DNA of 64,000 nucleotides from assembly GCF_000382165.1 (NCBI RefSeq), contig NZ_KB907714.1, positions 29,835-93,834 of the forward strand. The letters run 5' to 3'. This DNA comes from Arsukibacterium perlucidum DSM 18276 (GTDB lineage: Bacteria > Pseudomonadota > Gammaproteobacteria > Enterobacterales > Alteromonadaceae). A program made the translations under genes and the position numbers. Below the pieces are notes generated by a model that was given only the letters and a program-made list of their open reading frames with translations, searched no databases and was not told the DNA's origin. Shown here piece by piece: positions 9,265 through 16,660 of this stretch. How positions within the stretch are numbered: the first letter of the stretch is position 1; every line of letters starts with the position of its first letter.

Positions 9265-10325
9265 TAAAACAGACCCAGATTTATCACATCAATTTGGGCC
9301 CGCTGATAATCGTCTATGCGGCCGATATCCAGCCAGTATTCATGGATAGGAAACATCAGCACCGCATTTTGCTGTTCAATATTTTGCTCCAGTAAGGTTG
9401 GCATATCGATGCGCTGATTAGCTTTTACCTGCTTGCGAACCTTAGGTGACACCACATAGATACCGGCATTGACAAACAGACGCTGGATTGGTTTTTCTTC
9501 CATCGCAATAACCCTGTTACCCTCGCCATTGATCACACCAAACGGGATCTGATATTCGTAGTCGCGGACACACATGGTTGCATCAGCTTTTTGTTTGGTA
9601 TGAAACTGCAACAACTGCTCGAAATCTACTGTGGTTAGCAGATCGCCATTCATCAAAATTAGCGGCAAATCTGGCAGGGAATCAGGCAGTAACCCCAGAG
9701 CGCCACCTGTTCCCAACGGTTCTTGCTCATAAATATAGCTAATGCTGACATTCCAGCGGGAGCCATCGCCAAAATAGGCTTGAATTTGCTCCGGCATATA
9801 GTGCAGCGAGATGTAAAAATTATGGAAGCCTGCGCGGATAAAACTGTTTAAGACAATTTCCAGAATGGGTTTATCGCCAACCTTTAGCATAGGTTTAGGA
9901 CAAGCATCGGTTAGCGGCTTCAGGCGGGTGCCAAAGCCGCCCGCCATTAAAAACACCGGATTGTCATACTGCACTGAATCTTCGGCAGTTTGCAGAGTTT
10001 CCAGTCCGATAACCTTGCCGTTTTTTAACAGAGGAATAGAAAGTAGTTTTTTCCGGGTCATTAGTTTGACAAGGTCACGGCGTGGCGTACCTTGTTCAGC
10101 AGTTAGAGGGTTTGGATTCATTACATCGCTGACAGTGCTCTGCAGTGTGCAGTTACGCAGCAAGCCGCGCCGGATGTCACCGTCTGTAAGTACCCCCAGC
10201 AACTGATCTGCACCGTCTACTACCAGTGCGATCCTCAGCGCTTCTTTATCAAGCAATATCAGCGCATCCCGGATACTGCTTTCAGGGGATATAGCAATTT
10301 TTTTCCAACTGTTATTCATAGTCAT
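9264..10325 (-). CDS. ptmE: PtmE: CBS-domain sugar-1-phosphate nucleotidyltransferase
   Basis: This two-part protein of 353 residues has a pair of CBS domains (about 8-118, with ALVVDGADQLLGVLTDGDIRRG) fused to a sugar nucleotidyltransferase (about 122-350). The nucleotide-binding signature MAGGFGTRLKPLTD and the following CPKPMLKVGDKPILE are intact. The same fusion is found in C. jejuni PtmE, a glucosamine-1-phosphate guanylyltransferase that commits hexosamine to a GDP-linked legionaminic acid route. The CBS pair suggests control by an adenine nucleotide (inference). An in-frame ATG two codons in is an alternative start. Confidence 0.85.
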   Translation of the reverse strand: MTMNNSWKKIAISPESSIRDALILLDKEALRIALVVDGADQLLGVLTDGDIRRGLLRNCTLQSTVSDVMNPNPLTAEQGTPRRDLVKLMTRKKLLSIPLLKNGKVIGLETLQTAEDSVQYDNPVFLMAGGFGTRLKPLTDACPKPMLKVGDKPILEIVLNSFIRAGFHNFYISLHYMPEQIQAYFGDGSRWNVSISYIYEQEPLGTGGALGLLPDSLPDLPLILMNGDLLTTVDFEQLLQFHTKQKADATMCVRDYEYQIPFGVINGEGNRVIAMEEKPIQRLFVNAGIYVVSPKVRKQVKANQRIDMPTLLEQNIEQQNAVLMFPIHEYWLDIGRIDDYQRAQIDVINLGLF

Positions 10326-10331
10326 GCCTCA

Positions 10332-10967
10332 TTAGCCTTTGATGAATGGCCGTGCACAGTAAATAGACTGATTATCTAGCAAATTATGTACCACGGTAGT
10401 GCCGGCCGCCGCCAGGCAGTTGTCGCCGAGTTGTAATTCCTGAATAACAGTGGCGCCTGCACCGATAAAGCTGTTTACTCCGCATGTTACGCCACCACAA
10501 ATTACTGCACCCGGGCTGACAACGGTGTGGGCTTGTAGGAAACAATCGTGCTCAATTATGGCACCGCTATTTATCAACACATTTGCGGCCAGCCGGGCTT
10601 CGGCGTTAATAATAGCGCCGGGTAAAACCTGTACGCCCGCGGCCAGTCGTGCACTATCCGCCACGATGGCACTGCTGGCAATAACGCTGGCAAACTGATA
10701 ACCCAACTGATCAAACCTATCGAACAGTTTGCTACGAAGTAATTTACCTGGCAGCGCGCCTATACCATTCACCAACGCCACTTGCCGGGTTGAAAACTGC
10801 AAAATGTCATCGTCATCTGCCAAATAGCGAATGCCATTAAATAACGGTGATGCAGGTGGCTGTGGAGCGCATACGGCAGCGATTGTTACCCCTTGTTGTT
10901 GCAAAATCGACAACAGCACTTTGGCATGGCCCCCGGCGCCGAGCATAACCAGAGCTTTATTTTGCAA
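10332..10967 (-). CDS. legH: NeuD/LegH-type sugar O/N-acyltransferase (TTG start)
   Basis: This left-handed beta-helix acetyltransferase of the NeuD/PglD family has an N-terminal nucleotide-sugar binding segment (MLGAGGHAKVLLSIL) and then hexapeptide repeats (for example GAIINAEARLAANVLINSGA). It contains the His of EHDCF and ends with a typical Tyr-rich tail. It most likely N-acetylates the 4-amino group made by LegC. I chose a TTG at 10967: AAGGAGA is correctly spaced before it, and it overlaps the legI stop by 11 bases. An ATG at 10991 would overlap legI by 35 bases, and an ATG at 10946 would cut into the first strand. With TTG the protein has 211 residues. Confidence 0.84.
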   Translation of the reverse strand: MQNKALVMLGAGGHAKVLLSILQQQGVTIAAVCAPQPPASPLFNGIRYLADDDDILQFSTRQVALVNGIGALPGKLLRSKLFDRFDQLGYQFASVIASSAIVADSARLAAGVQVLPGAIINAEARLAANVLINSGAIIEHDCFLQAHTVVSPGAVICGGVTCGVNSFIGAGATVIQELQLGDNCLAAAGTTVVHNLLDNQSIYCARPFIKG

Positions 10968-12030
10968 GCTGTTCTCCTTCCCGATAATCACGAGTGGCAG
11001 GCTGGTCTAGAAAATCCCAGTATTGATAAGGACTACTGCCGGTACCGGGTCTTTTGCAGGCAATTAGTTTCGCAGTGATGGTTTCACCCGCAGTTATATC
11101 AGTAGCGGCAACCAGACTTTTACGTGCGACTGCTTTGTTAGCCAATTCCGACGGGGCAGGCCGTTTTATGCCATCTCCCAGCGCCTGCTCTACTTGTCTG
11201 ATCGCAGCTACCATCGCTGTCAACTCATCTGGTTCAAGTGATGCTTTATGATCAGGCCCCGGCAGGGTTTTATCCAGGGTGAAATGTTTCTCAAGTACAG
11301 TGGCGCCGCGGGCAACCGCCGCTACAGCAATATGGATACCGGCACTATGGTCTGAGTAACCTACTGGCAAGCCAAAGGCCGCAGCCATAGTATCCATTGC
11401 TTTCAGGTTAATGTCGGTTGCTGGCGCAGGATACTCAGTGGTGCAGTGCAGCAGCGTGACTTTTTGGCGCAGGGCATGTTGGCCTTGCTTACTGGCATAG
11501 GCTGTCGCAAAAGCCTCCGCCGATGGCCGGGCACCGCAAGCTGCCGTATAACCGAAGGCGATAACCCCTAATGCTGTCTCAATTTCCGCCAACGTCGCCA
11601 TCCCGGTGGAAACTATTAAGTCATTGCCGCTGTTAGCATGCTGCAACACCAGAGGTGCATTGGTAATTTCACCAGATGGGATCTTTAGCCGGGTAAGCTG
11701 GAGTGGTCCGAGTAAAAACTGCAGGCTGAATTCATCAAAAGCGGTGGATAAAAACTCAATGCCTTGTTGCCGGCAATACGTCTGCAGCCTTATATGTACC
11801 TCGTGACTGAGCTCTAAGCGGCTTAGCATCGCAAGCTGCGACTCAGTTTGACCAGTGTTTTGTCGCTGATAACTGGCTTGCTCTGCATCAGCTGTTGCAA
11901 GTGCGCTGGCTTTAAACGTTTGAAATTTAACAACGTCTGCGCCTGCTGCGACCGCCGCGTCCACCAGGGCAAATGCCATTTTTTCATCGCCATTATGGTT
12001 AACGCCTGCCTCGGCGATAATTAGTGTCAT
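10957..12030 (-). CDS. legI: N,N'-diacetyllegionaminic acid synthase (NeuB family)
   Basis: LegI condenses phosphoenolpyruvate with 2,4-diacetamido-2,4,6-trideoxymannose to make legionaminic acid. The protein of 357 residues has the NeuB TIM-barrel start (IIAEAGVNHNGDEKMA), FQTFKASAL, and LKIPSGEITNAPL. YSDHSAGIHIAVAAVARGA and EKHFTLDKTLPGPDHKASL supply the metal and phosphate sites. The SAF domain lies at the C-terminus (about 290-350). NeuB enzymes for sialic, pseudaminic and legionaminic acids are close relatives; the legG/legC/legB neighbours favour legionaminate. It overlaps legG by 4 bases. Confidence 0.9.
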   Translation of the reverse strand: MTLIIAEAGVNHNGDEKMAFALVDAAVAAGADVVKFQTFKASALATADAEQASYQRQNTGQTESQLAMLSRLELSHEVHIRLQTYCRQQGIEFLSTAFDEFSLQFLLGPLQLTRLKIPSGEITNAPLVLQHANSGNDLIVSTGMATLAEIETALGVIAFGYTAACGARPSAEAFATAYASKQGQHALRQKVTLLHCTTEYPAPATDINLKAMDTMAAAFGLPVGYSDHSAGIHIAVAAVARGATVLEKHFTLDKTLPGPDHKASLEPDELTAMVAAIRQVEQALGDGIKRPAPSELANKAVARKSLVAATDITAGETITAKLIACKRPGTGSSPYQYWDFLDQPATRDYREGEQLAK

Positions 12031-13181
12031 TGTCCGACTCCTGGCTGGTCATAAAATGTTTTTACCGGATTAAACTGCAGCTGCTTAATCATCTGAATTA
12101 CCCTGGCACTGGCATTACCCTGACCATAAGGATTAATTACTGCAGTAAAGTTACTGCTAAGCGCTAGTTGCATAGTATTTTTTATGGCGCCTGCTTCAGC
12201 TTTACAGTGCAGCACCGATGGTGCTGCCAGCCGGCCTTGTTGTCTGGCACCAATATTTATGGTGGGAATGTTAAATGCGGGCACCTCGATAATGCCACTG
12301 GACGAGTTGCCAATAACTGCGGCGGCGTGTTTCACTGCACTCAGATAGCGCAATTGGCCGAGAGAGGCTACGGCCAATACCCGTTCGGGTTGCGCAGCCG
12401 CATAATGTTGCAGGGCCGTTATAATTTGGCGGCCGCCTTCATCAGCATTAGGGTAGGTCAGGATGATCTGATATTGCTTAAATTGATCCAGCGCGCTTAA
12501 CAGCGCATTAAAACTCTCTAGTGGCGGCTCATCTGCCAGTGTTACCGGGTGATAGGTTACAACGAAATACGGCCGGGTAATTTTAAAATCTAAGGCTTGA
12601 GCAAGCTGTTCTTTTGTTAATAACGTGCTGCGGTATAAATGATCCAGACCGATAGCGCCCACATTTTGGACCCGCTCTGGTGCTTCACCCAGCTGGATCA
12701 CCCGTTGGCGGTAAGCTTCGGTTGATGTCGCGTGCAGGTAGCTTAGTTTAGTAACCGCATGGCGAATCGCATCATCTGTAGCGCCCTCGGTAATTTCGCC
12801 ACCATGTAAGTGCAGCACCGGTATTTTCATCAGCATGGCACTTTGCGCCGCAGCCAGCGTTTCAAACCGGTCACCGAGCAGCACCAGTACATCGGGTTGC
12901 AGCCTTGCAAACGTATCTGCCAGGCCTATCAGCGCCAGCCCCATACTTTTTACTGTGCCTACTGCGCTGTCTGATGATAACAACATTTCAATTTTTTCGG
13001 TGATAACAATGCCATCGTCTTCTATTTGTTGGTAAGTCAGGCCAAATTCCGGCGATAAGTGGCTGCCAGATACGATAAGTTGCAACTGCAACTCAGGATC
13101 TGCCTGAATATCTTTTAACAGCCAGTACAGCAAACCGTATTCAGCGCGGGTGCCGGTAAAAACGGCTACTTTTTTAGTCAC
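12027..13181 (-). CDS. legG: Hydrolysing NDP-diacetylbacillosamine 2-epimerase (NeuC family)
   Basis: LegG inverts C2 and releases the nucleotide from NDP-2,4-diacetamido-2,4,6-trideoxyglucose, giving the free mannose-configured sugar used by LegI. The protein has 384 residues with the NeuC/WecB GT-B fold. The N-terminal VAVFTGTRAEYGLLYWLL, the DRFETLAAA segment, LHLHGGEITEGATDDAIRH and GNSSSGIIEVP near the C-terminus are all recognisable. The start is GTG, overlapping the legC stop TAG by one base. It differs from the separate wecB gene at 59324, which lacks the TRAEYG and HGGE signatures and is of the non-hydrolysing type. Confidence 0.9.
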   Translation of the reverse strand: MTKKVAVFTGTRAEYGLLYWLLKDIQADPELQLQLIVSGSHLSPEFGLTYQQIEDDGIVITEKIEMLLSSDSAVGTVKSMGLALIGLADTFARLQPDVLVLLGDRFETLAAAQSAMLMKIPVLHLHGGEITEGATDDAIRHAVTKLSYLHATSTEAYRQRVIQLGEAPERVQNVGAIGLDHLYRSTLLTKEQLAQALDFKITRPYFVVTYHPVTLADEPPLESFNALLSALDQFKQYQIILTYPNADEGGRQIITALQHYAAAQPERVLAVASLGQLRYLSAVKHAAAVIGNSSSGIIEVPAFNIPTINIGARQQGRLAAPSVLHCKAEAGAIKNTMQLALSSNFTAVINPYGQGNASARVIQMIKQLQFNPVKTFYDQPGVGQ

Positions 13182-14326
13182 TAAAATGCCTCCGGTACAC
13201 TGCTGGGCAGATTAACCAGCCGCTGAGCCAAATCTTCTGCAATGGCTAGCGAACCACGTATTGCGTGTTTAAAGGCCGGTAACTGGTGCATCAGTTGCCA
13301 GACTGGTCTGGTCATCACATTTGCATCATTAGTACTGTGCAGTAATTTATCGCGACTGCGCAAATCAGGACAAATTACCGCATTTAACCAAAAGTTAGCC
13401 TGACACTGAGCTGGCTCGTCCACAAACTGATAATCGGTGTCTGCAAAAAATGCCTGGTATTGCCTGGCTAGCTGCCGTTTTTGGGCAAGAAAATAGCTTA
13501 AAGACTCCATTTGCGCGCATCCCAGTGCCGCATTCAGGTTTGGCAGGCGGTAGTTGAAGCCGGGTTCATCATGATAAAACTCCCAGCGATGAGGCACTTT
13601 GGCAGTGGTGGTAAGATGTTTAGCACGTTCACCGTCTTTTAAACCGGCGCATAACAACATACCGCCACCACCGGTGGTAATGATTTTATTGCCATTAAAG
13701 CTAAGTGCGCCAAATTGACCGATAGTGCCGGTATGCCGGTTTTTATAATATGAACCCAGACTCTCTGCGGCATCTTCAATTAAAATAAGTTGCCACTGCT
13801 GACAAATCTGCATTAATTCATCCAGTGCAGCAGGGTGGCCAAAAGTGTGCATTGGCATAACAGCGCGTATGCGCTGACCGCTGCTTTTCAGGTAGCAACC
13901 TTGGTCATCAATGCGCGCCTGTTGCTGTAAAAATTGCGACAGCGCTGCCGGACACAGGGATAAGGTGTTGGTACTGATATCAACAAATACCGGCTCTGCC
14001 CCCATATGATAAAGGGCATTGCAGGTAGCGACGAAAGTTAAAGGCTGGGTAATCACTACGTCACCTGCGTGCACCCCCGCCATATAAAGTGCGCTGTGTA
14101 ATGCCGCAGTACCATTAACGGTCGCCACCGCTTTTACTGTACCGGTAAAATCTTCTATTTTTCGTTCAAATTCATCAACAAACTTTCCGACACTGGAGAC
14201 GAAAGTACTTTTAATAGTTTCGCTGACATATTGCAGTTCATTGCCACGGAATGAAGGTGCGTGCAGCGGAATAAATTCATTACTCTGGTACAACTCACGG
14301 ATAAAATTAACAAGGGCAGTGCTCAT
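13181..14326 (-). CDS. legC: LegC-type nucleotide-sugar aminotransferase
   Basis: This PLP-dependent DegT/DnrJ/EryC1 aminotransferase of 381 residues makes the 4-amino-4,6-dideoxy-GlcNAc intermediate from the LegB product. The Schiff-base lysine is in SFNGNKIITTGGGG (Lys214), and the PLP-ring aspartate in LIEDAAESLGS (Asp185). NGTAALHSAL (71-80) binds the cofactor phosphate. The long N-terminal helix with NEFIPLHAPSFRGNE is characteristic of the LegC subgroup. It is separated from legB by 8 bases and overlaps legG by one base. Confidence 0.9.
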   Translation of the reverse strand: MSTALVNFIRELYQSNEFIPLHAPSFRGNELQYVSETIKSTFVSSVGKFVDEFERKIEDFTGTVKAVATVNGTAALHSALYMAGVHAGDVVITQPLTFVATCNALYHMGAEPVFVDISTNTLSLCPAALSQFLQQQARIDDQGCYLKSSGQRIRAVMPMHTFGHPAALDELMQICQQWQLILIEDAAESLGSYYKNRHTGTIGQFGALSFNGNKIITTGGGGMLLCAGLKDGERAKHLTTTAKVPHRWEFYHDEPGFNYRLPNLNAALGCAQMESLSYFLAQKRQLARQYQAFFADTDYQFVDEPAQCQANFWLNAVICPDLRSRDKLLHSTNDANVMTRPVWQLMHQLPAFKHAIRGSLAIAEDLAQRLVNLPSSVPEAF

Positions 14327-14334
14327 AATAAGAC

Positions 14335-15525
14335 CTACATTTTACCGTCTAAATATTTACCGGTCTCTTTGTGATTAAAATCCGGGATCAGCTTGTGAAA
14401 CAGTTCAACCAACTGTGGTCTGGTCCAGGCCCTGGCTTGTTTCATCCGGTTAATCTCCTGCTCAAACAACTCAAGTAATTCCGGTTGATACCGCGCTTCA
14501 TTTTTTATGACCCCTAGGTTTTCGAACCTTGCCATATCAAGCACTTCGTTGACGGTATAGAACTCTTCGAAATCTTTTTCACCGGTGGTATCACTAGCGG
14601 TAAACAAGCAAGGCCATTTTCCTTGCCCGGGCAGGGTTTTTGCCAGCTCTCGTGCTTGGGCTTCGTTGGCACATAAATACGGCTCATAGCCTGCCTGATG
14701 TAAATATTTAACTGCGATATCGGCGAAAGAAATAAGATGCAGGGCTTCACTTAACTTAGGAAAAAAGATGTCACGGTTGTCACCAAAAATACAAGACATT
14801 AAGCATAACTCGCCAGACTCCTGTGGCGTAACAAAATAGCGTTTAACGTCATTTGGAGCGACGATGGGCTGTCGTTTCTGAATACGCTGATTGAAACCAT
14901 GTAACAATGACCCGTCTGAAAAAGCCACATTGGCAAAGCGGGCTGTGGAAATAGCAATATCTTTACTGCGCCGCATTAAAAACATTTCCATGATGCGCTT
15001 TGATGCGCCCATCATATTTACTGGATTAGCAGCTTTATCGGTAGACACGCAAAAATATTTCTTGGCGCCTTTAGCGACTGACTGGGCAATAGTCTTGTCG
15101 GTATTAAACACATTAACATCGATCATCCGCATCAGAGTGTAAGGGTCTTTCTCGCTGCGAACATGTTTAAGCGCAGACAGGTTCAATACATAGTCAAAGT
15201 TACCATCGGCCGCAATAAAGGCATCATATTCGACCGAGCCGATGTCTAACGCAAAGGTTTGAAAGTCACCATTGATATAGCCAAAGGCGCTGCGAATGTC
15301 ACGCACCAGCTCTACCAGGTTGTTTTCACTGAGATCAACTACATGCAGCTTTTTCGGTTGTCGACGAAATATTTCCTTGCAGACTGCCTGGCCAATAGAG
15401 CCTGCACCGCCCAGTACCAGAAAGCGACTGTTGGCAATGATGTCACACAGCGCAATATCGTAAGCGGCAATATCTTCAGTAAATAATGGTTTGGTGCGCC
15501 CTAGCAGCGGTAAAATTTCTGTCAC
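14335..15525 (-). CDS. legB: NDP-GlcNAc 4,6-dehydratase, first leg operon gene
   Basis: This extended SDR dehydratase of 396 residues opens the legionaminic acid branch by converting NDP-GlcNAc to the 4-keto-6-deoxy sugar. It has the NAD motif LVLGGAGSIGQAVCKE near residue 37, ALKHVRSEKDPYTLMRM, CVSTDKAANPVNMMGASKRIMEM and RFANVAFSDGSLL, all typical of the FlaA1/PglF/LegB group. It lacks the N-terminal membrane segments of PglF. In C. jejuni the substrate is GDP-linked, and the ptmE gene here suggests the same. The start codon is GTG with a GGAG upstream; the ATG just upstream is out of frame. A sigma-28-type promoter lies 44-70 bases upstream. Confidence 0.88.
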   Translation of the reverse strand: MTEILPLLGRTKPLFTEDIAAYDIALCDIIANSRFLVLGGAGSIGQAVCKEIFRRQPKKLHVVDLSENNLVELVRDIRSAFGYINGDFQTFALDIGSVEYDAFIAADGNFDYVLNLSALKHVRSEKDPYTLMRMIDVNVFNTDKTIAQSVAKGAKKYFCVSTDKAANPVNMMGASKRIMEMFLMRRSKDIAISTARFANVAFSDGSLLHGFNQRIQKRQPIVAPNDVKRYFVTPQESGELCLMSCIFGDNRDIFFPKLSEALHLISFADIAVKYLHQAGYEPYLCANEAQARELAKTLPGQGKWPCLFTASDTTGEKDFEEFYTVNEVLDMARFENLGVIKNEARYQPELLELFEQEINRMKQARAWTRPQLVELFHKLIPDFNHKETGKYLDGKM

Positions 15526-15568
15526 GTCCTGGTCTCCGCATGGCGAGAATCTGGTGTTATAACTTACT

Positions 15569-15595
15569 ATATCGGCAGAGTAACAAGAATCTTAA
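15569..15595 (-). promoter_or_regulatory. Sigma-28 (FliA)-type promoter for the leg operon
   Basis: Read on the minus strand, the site is TTAAGATT, 11 bases, then GCCGATAT. This fits the sigma-28 consensus TAAAGTTT-N11-GCCGATAA at 6 of 8 and 7 of 8 positions with exact spacing. It lies 44 bases before the legB start, leaving a short leader. It would place sugar synthesis under the same late-flagellar sigma factor as flagellin; fliA itself is at 39249 in this window. Confidence 0.72.
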
Positions 15596-15736
15596 TAACA
15601 TTGTAGTTGGATTAGTTGATGCTATCTCAACTATATCAGGCATTTAAACAGTAATCTGATTAAATTTTGGTTGGTCACATCTGGATCCGTAAATTAACGC
15701 TATAATTAAGATGTCAGGTTTCAACAGGAGTTCTTT

Positions 15737-16531
15737 ATGAAAATCACCGGTCAGCCAACCCCGACGTCACAGCTAAATGGTCTGCTGCAAACACAGCAGG
15801 CGCAGTCTGAAAAACTGGCCAGTGCCAAACGCATCAACTCTGCAGCAGACGATGCTGCTGGCTTGCAGCTTGCTAACCGGCTGACCAGTAGTGTCAACGC
15901 TGCGACCCAGGGCCAGCGTAATTTGTATGATGGCATTGGCCTGGCGCAGGTATACGAGCAAAGCCTGCAAAATATCAGTACTGATCTGGCCGGGCTGAGC
16001 GAGCTGGCTGTGGCAGCAGGCAACGGCGCTTACTCAGATGCCGATCGCGCCGCCTTGCAGGAGCAGGCCAACAGCTATCTAAGCAATATTGACAACACCT
16101 TGCAAAATAGCAGTTTTGGCGGCAAACCTTTGTTTGGTAATGGTGCTATAACCTTTAATGCCGGCCAAAGTAACGTTGCACTGCAAGTTGCCGATGTATC
16201 GACAGCACTCAATGCTCAGAGTTTGTTTGATATCGACTTAGAAAGTAGCAGTGGTGCGCAGGCTGCTGCCAGCACGTTAGCCGGGGTTGCTGAGTATGTG
16301 GTAGGGTTACAGGCACAAGCGGGGGCAAGTATTAATAGTTTTGCCGCCCAGGCGCGCAGTTTAAGTAATCAGCAAATTAATGAAGCCGCCGGGCGCAGCC
16401 GGATTGAAGACTTAGACTACGCTAAAGCAATAAGTCAGAAAACCTCTGCTGATATCCTGACCCAAAGTTCAACCAGCGTGACGATGCAAGCCCGGATGCA
16501 ACAGCAACAGGCGTTAACCTTGCTGAGCTGA
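15737..16531 (+). CDS. Divergent flagellin-like protein
   Basis: The protein of 264 residues has flagellin D0/D1 ends. The N-terminal part contains KRINSAADDAAGLQLANRL (34-52), and the C-terminal part RSRIEDLDYAKAISQKTSADILTQSS, followed by a coiled end finishing QALTLLS. It departs from ordinary flagellins: the first residues are MKITGQPTPTSQLNG instead of an xxVNTNxxS start, the LSSG before RINSA is replaced by LASAK, and the central variable region is small. It is probably a minor or specialised filament or junction subunit (inference). It has AGGAG 8 bases before the ATG. No convincing sigma-28 or sigma-54 site was found in the 211-base gap upstream. Confidence 0.82.
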   Translation: MKITGQPTPTSQLNGLLQTQQAQSEKLASAKRINSAADDAAGLQLANRLTSSVNAATQGQRNLYDGIGLAQVYEQSLQNISTDLAGLSELAVAAGNGAYSDADRAALQEQANSYLSNIDNTLQNSSFGGKPLFGNGAITFNAGQSNVALQVADVSTALNAQSLFDIDLESSSGAQAAASTLAGVAEYVVGLQAQAGASINSFAAQARSLSNQQINEAAGRSRIEDLDYAKAISQKTSADILTQSSTSVTMQARMQQQQALTLLS

Positions 16532-16547
16532 AAACCCTATAATTCAT

Positions 16548-16607
16548 TTGCAACCATAACCGCTATTTTTTTGACAGCTGTCAAAAAAATAGCGGTTATG
16601 GTTGCAA
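16548..16607. repeat. Perfect 60-bp palindrome without spacer
   Basis: Two 30-base arms meet at CAGCTG (centre between 16577 and 16578) with no mismatch and no spacer. Each arm runs TTGCAACCATAACCGC, then ATTTTTTTGACAG toward the centre. It lies 16 bases after the flagellin-like gene and 53 bases before flrA. No U-run follows the stem, so it is not a classic terminator. Each strand carries TTGACA, but no good -10 follows. It differs from the REP family elsewhere in the window. The remaining bases of this 129-base gap hold nothing I recognise. Confidence 0.9.
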
Positions 16608-16660
16608 GCTCAGGTTAGCGCAGTACAATGAAATCAAAGCAATAACAATAATGCGGCAAA

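Noticed and set aside
15661..15710. Sigma-28 or sigma-70 promoter for the flagellin-like gene
   Set aside because: TATAAT is present at 15701-15706 but no acceptable -35 lies 16-18 bases upstream; TAAATTTT at 15661 has no GCCGATAA-like box at 11 bases.
16548..16607. Palindrome as a rho-independent terminator
   Set aside because: The T run lies within the arm and not after the stem, and no U-rich tail follows on either strand.
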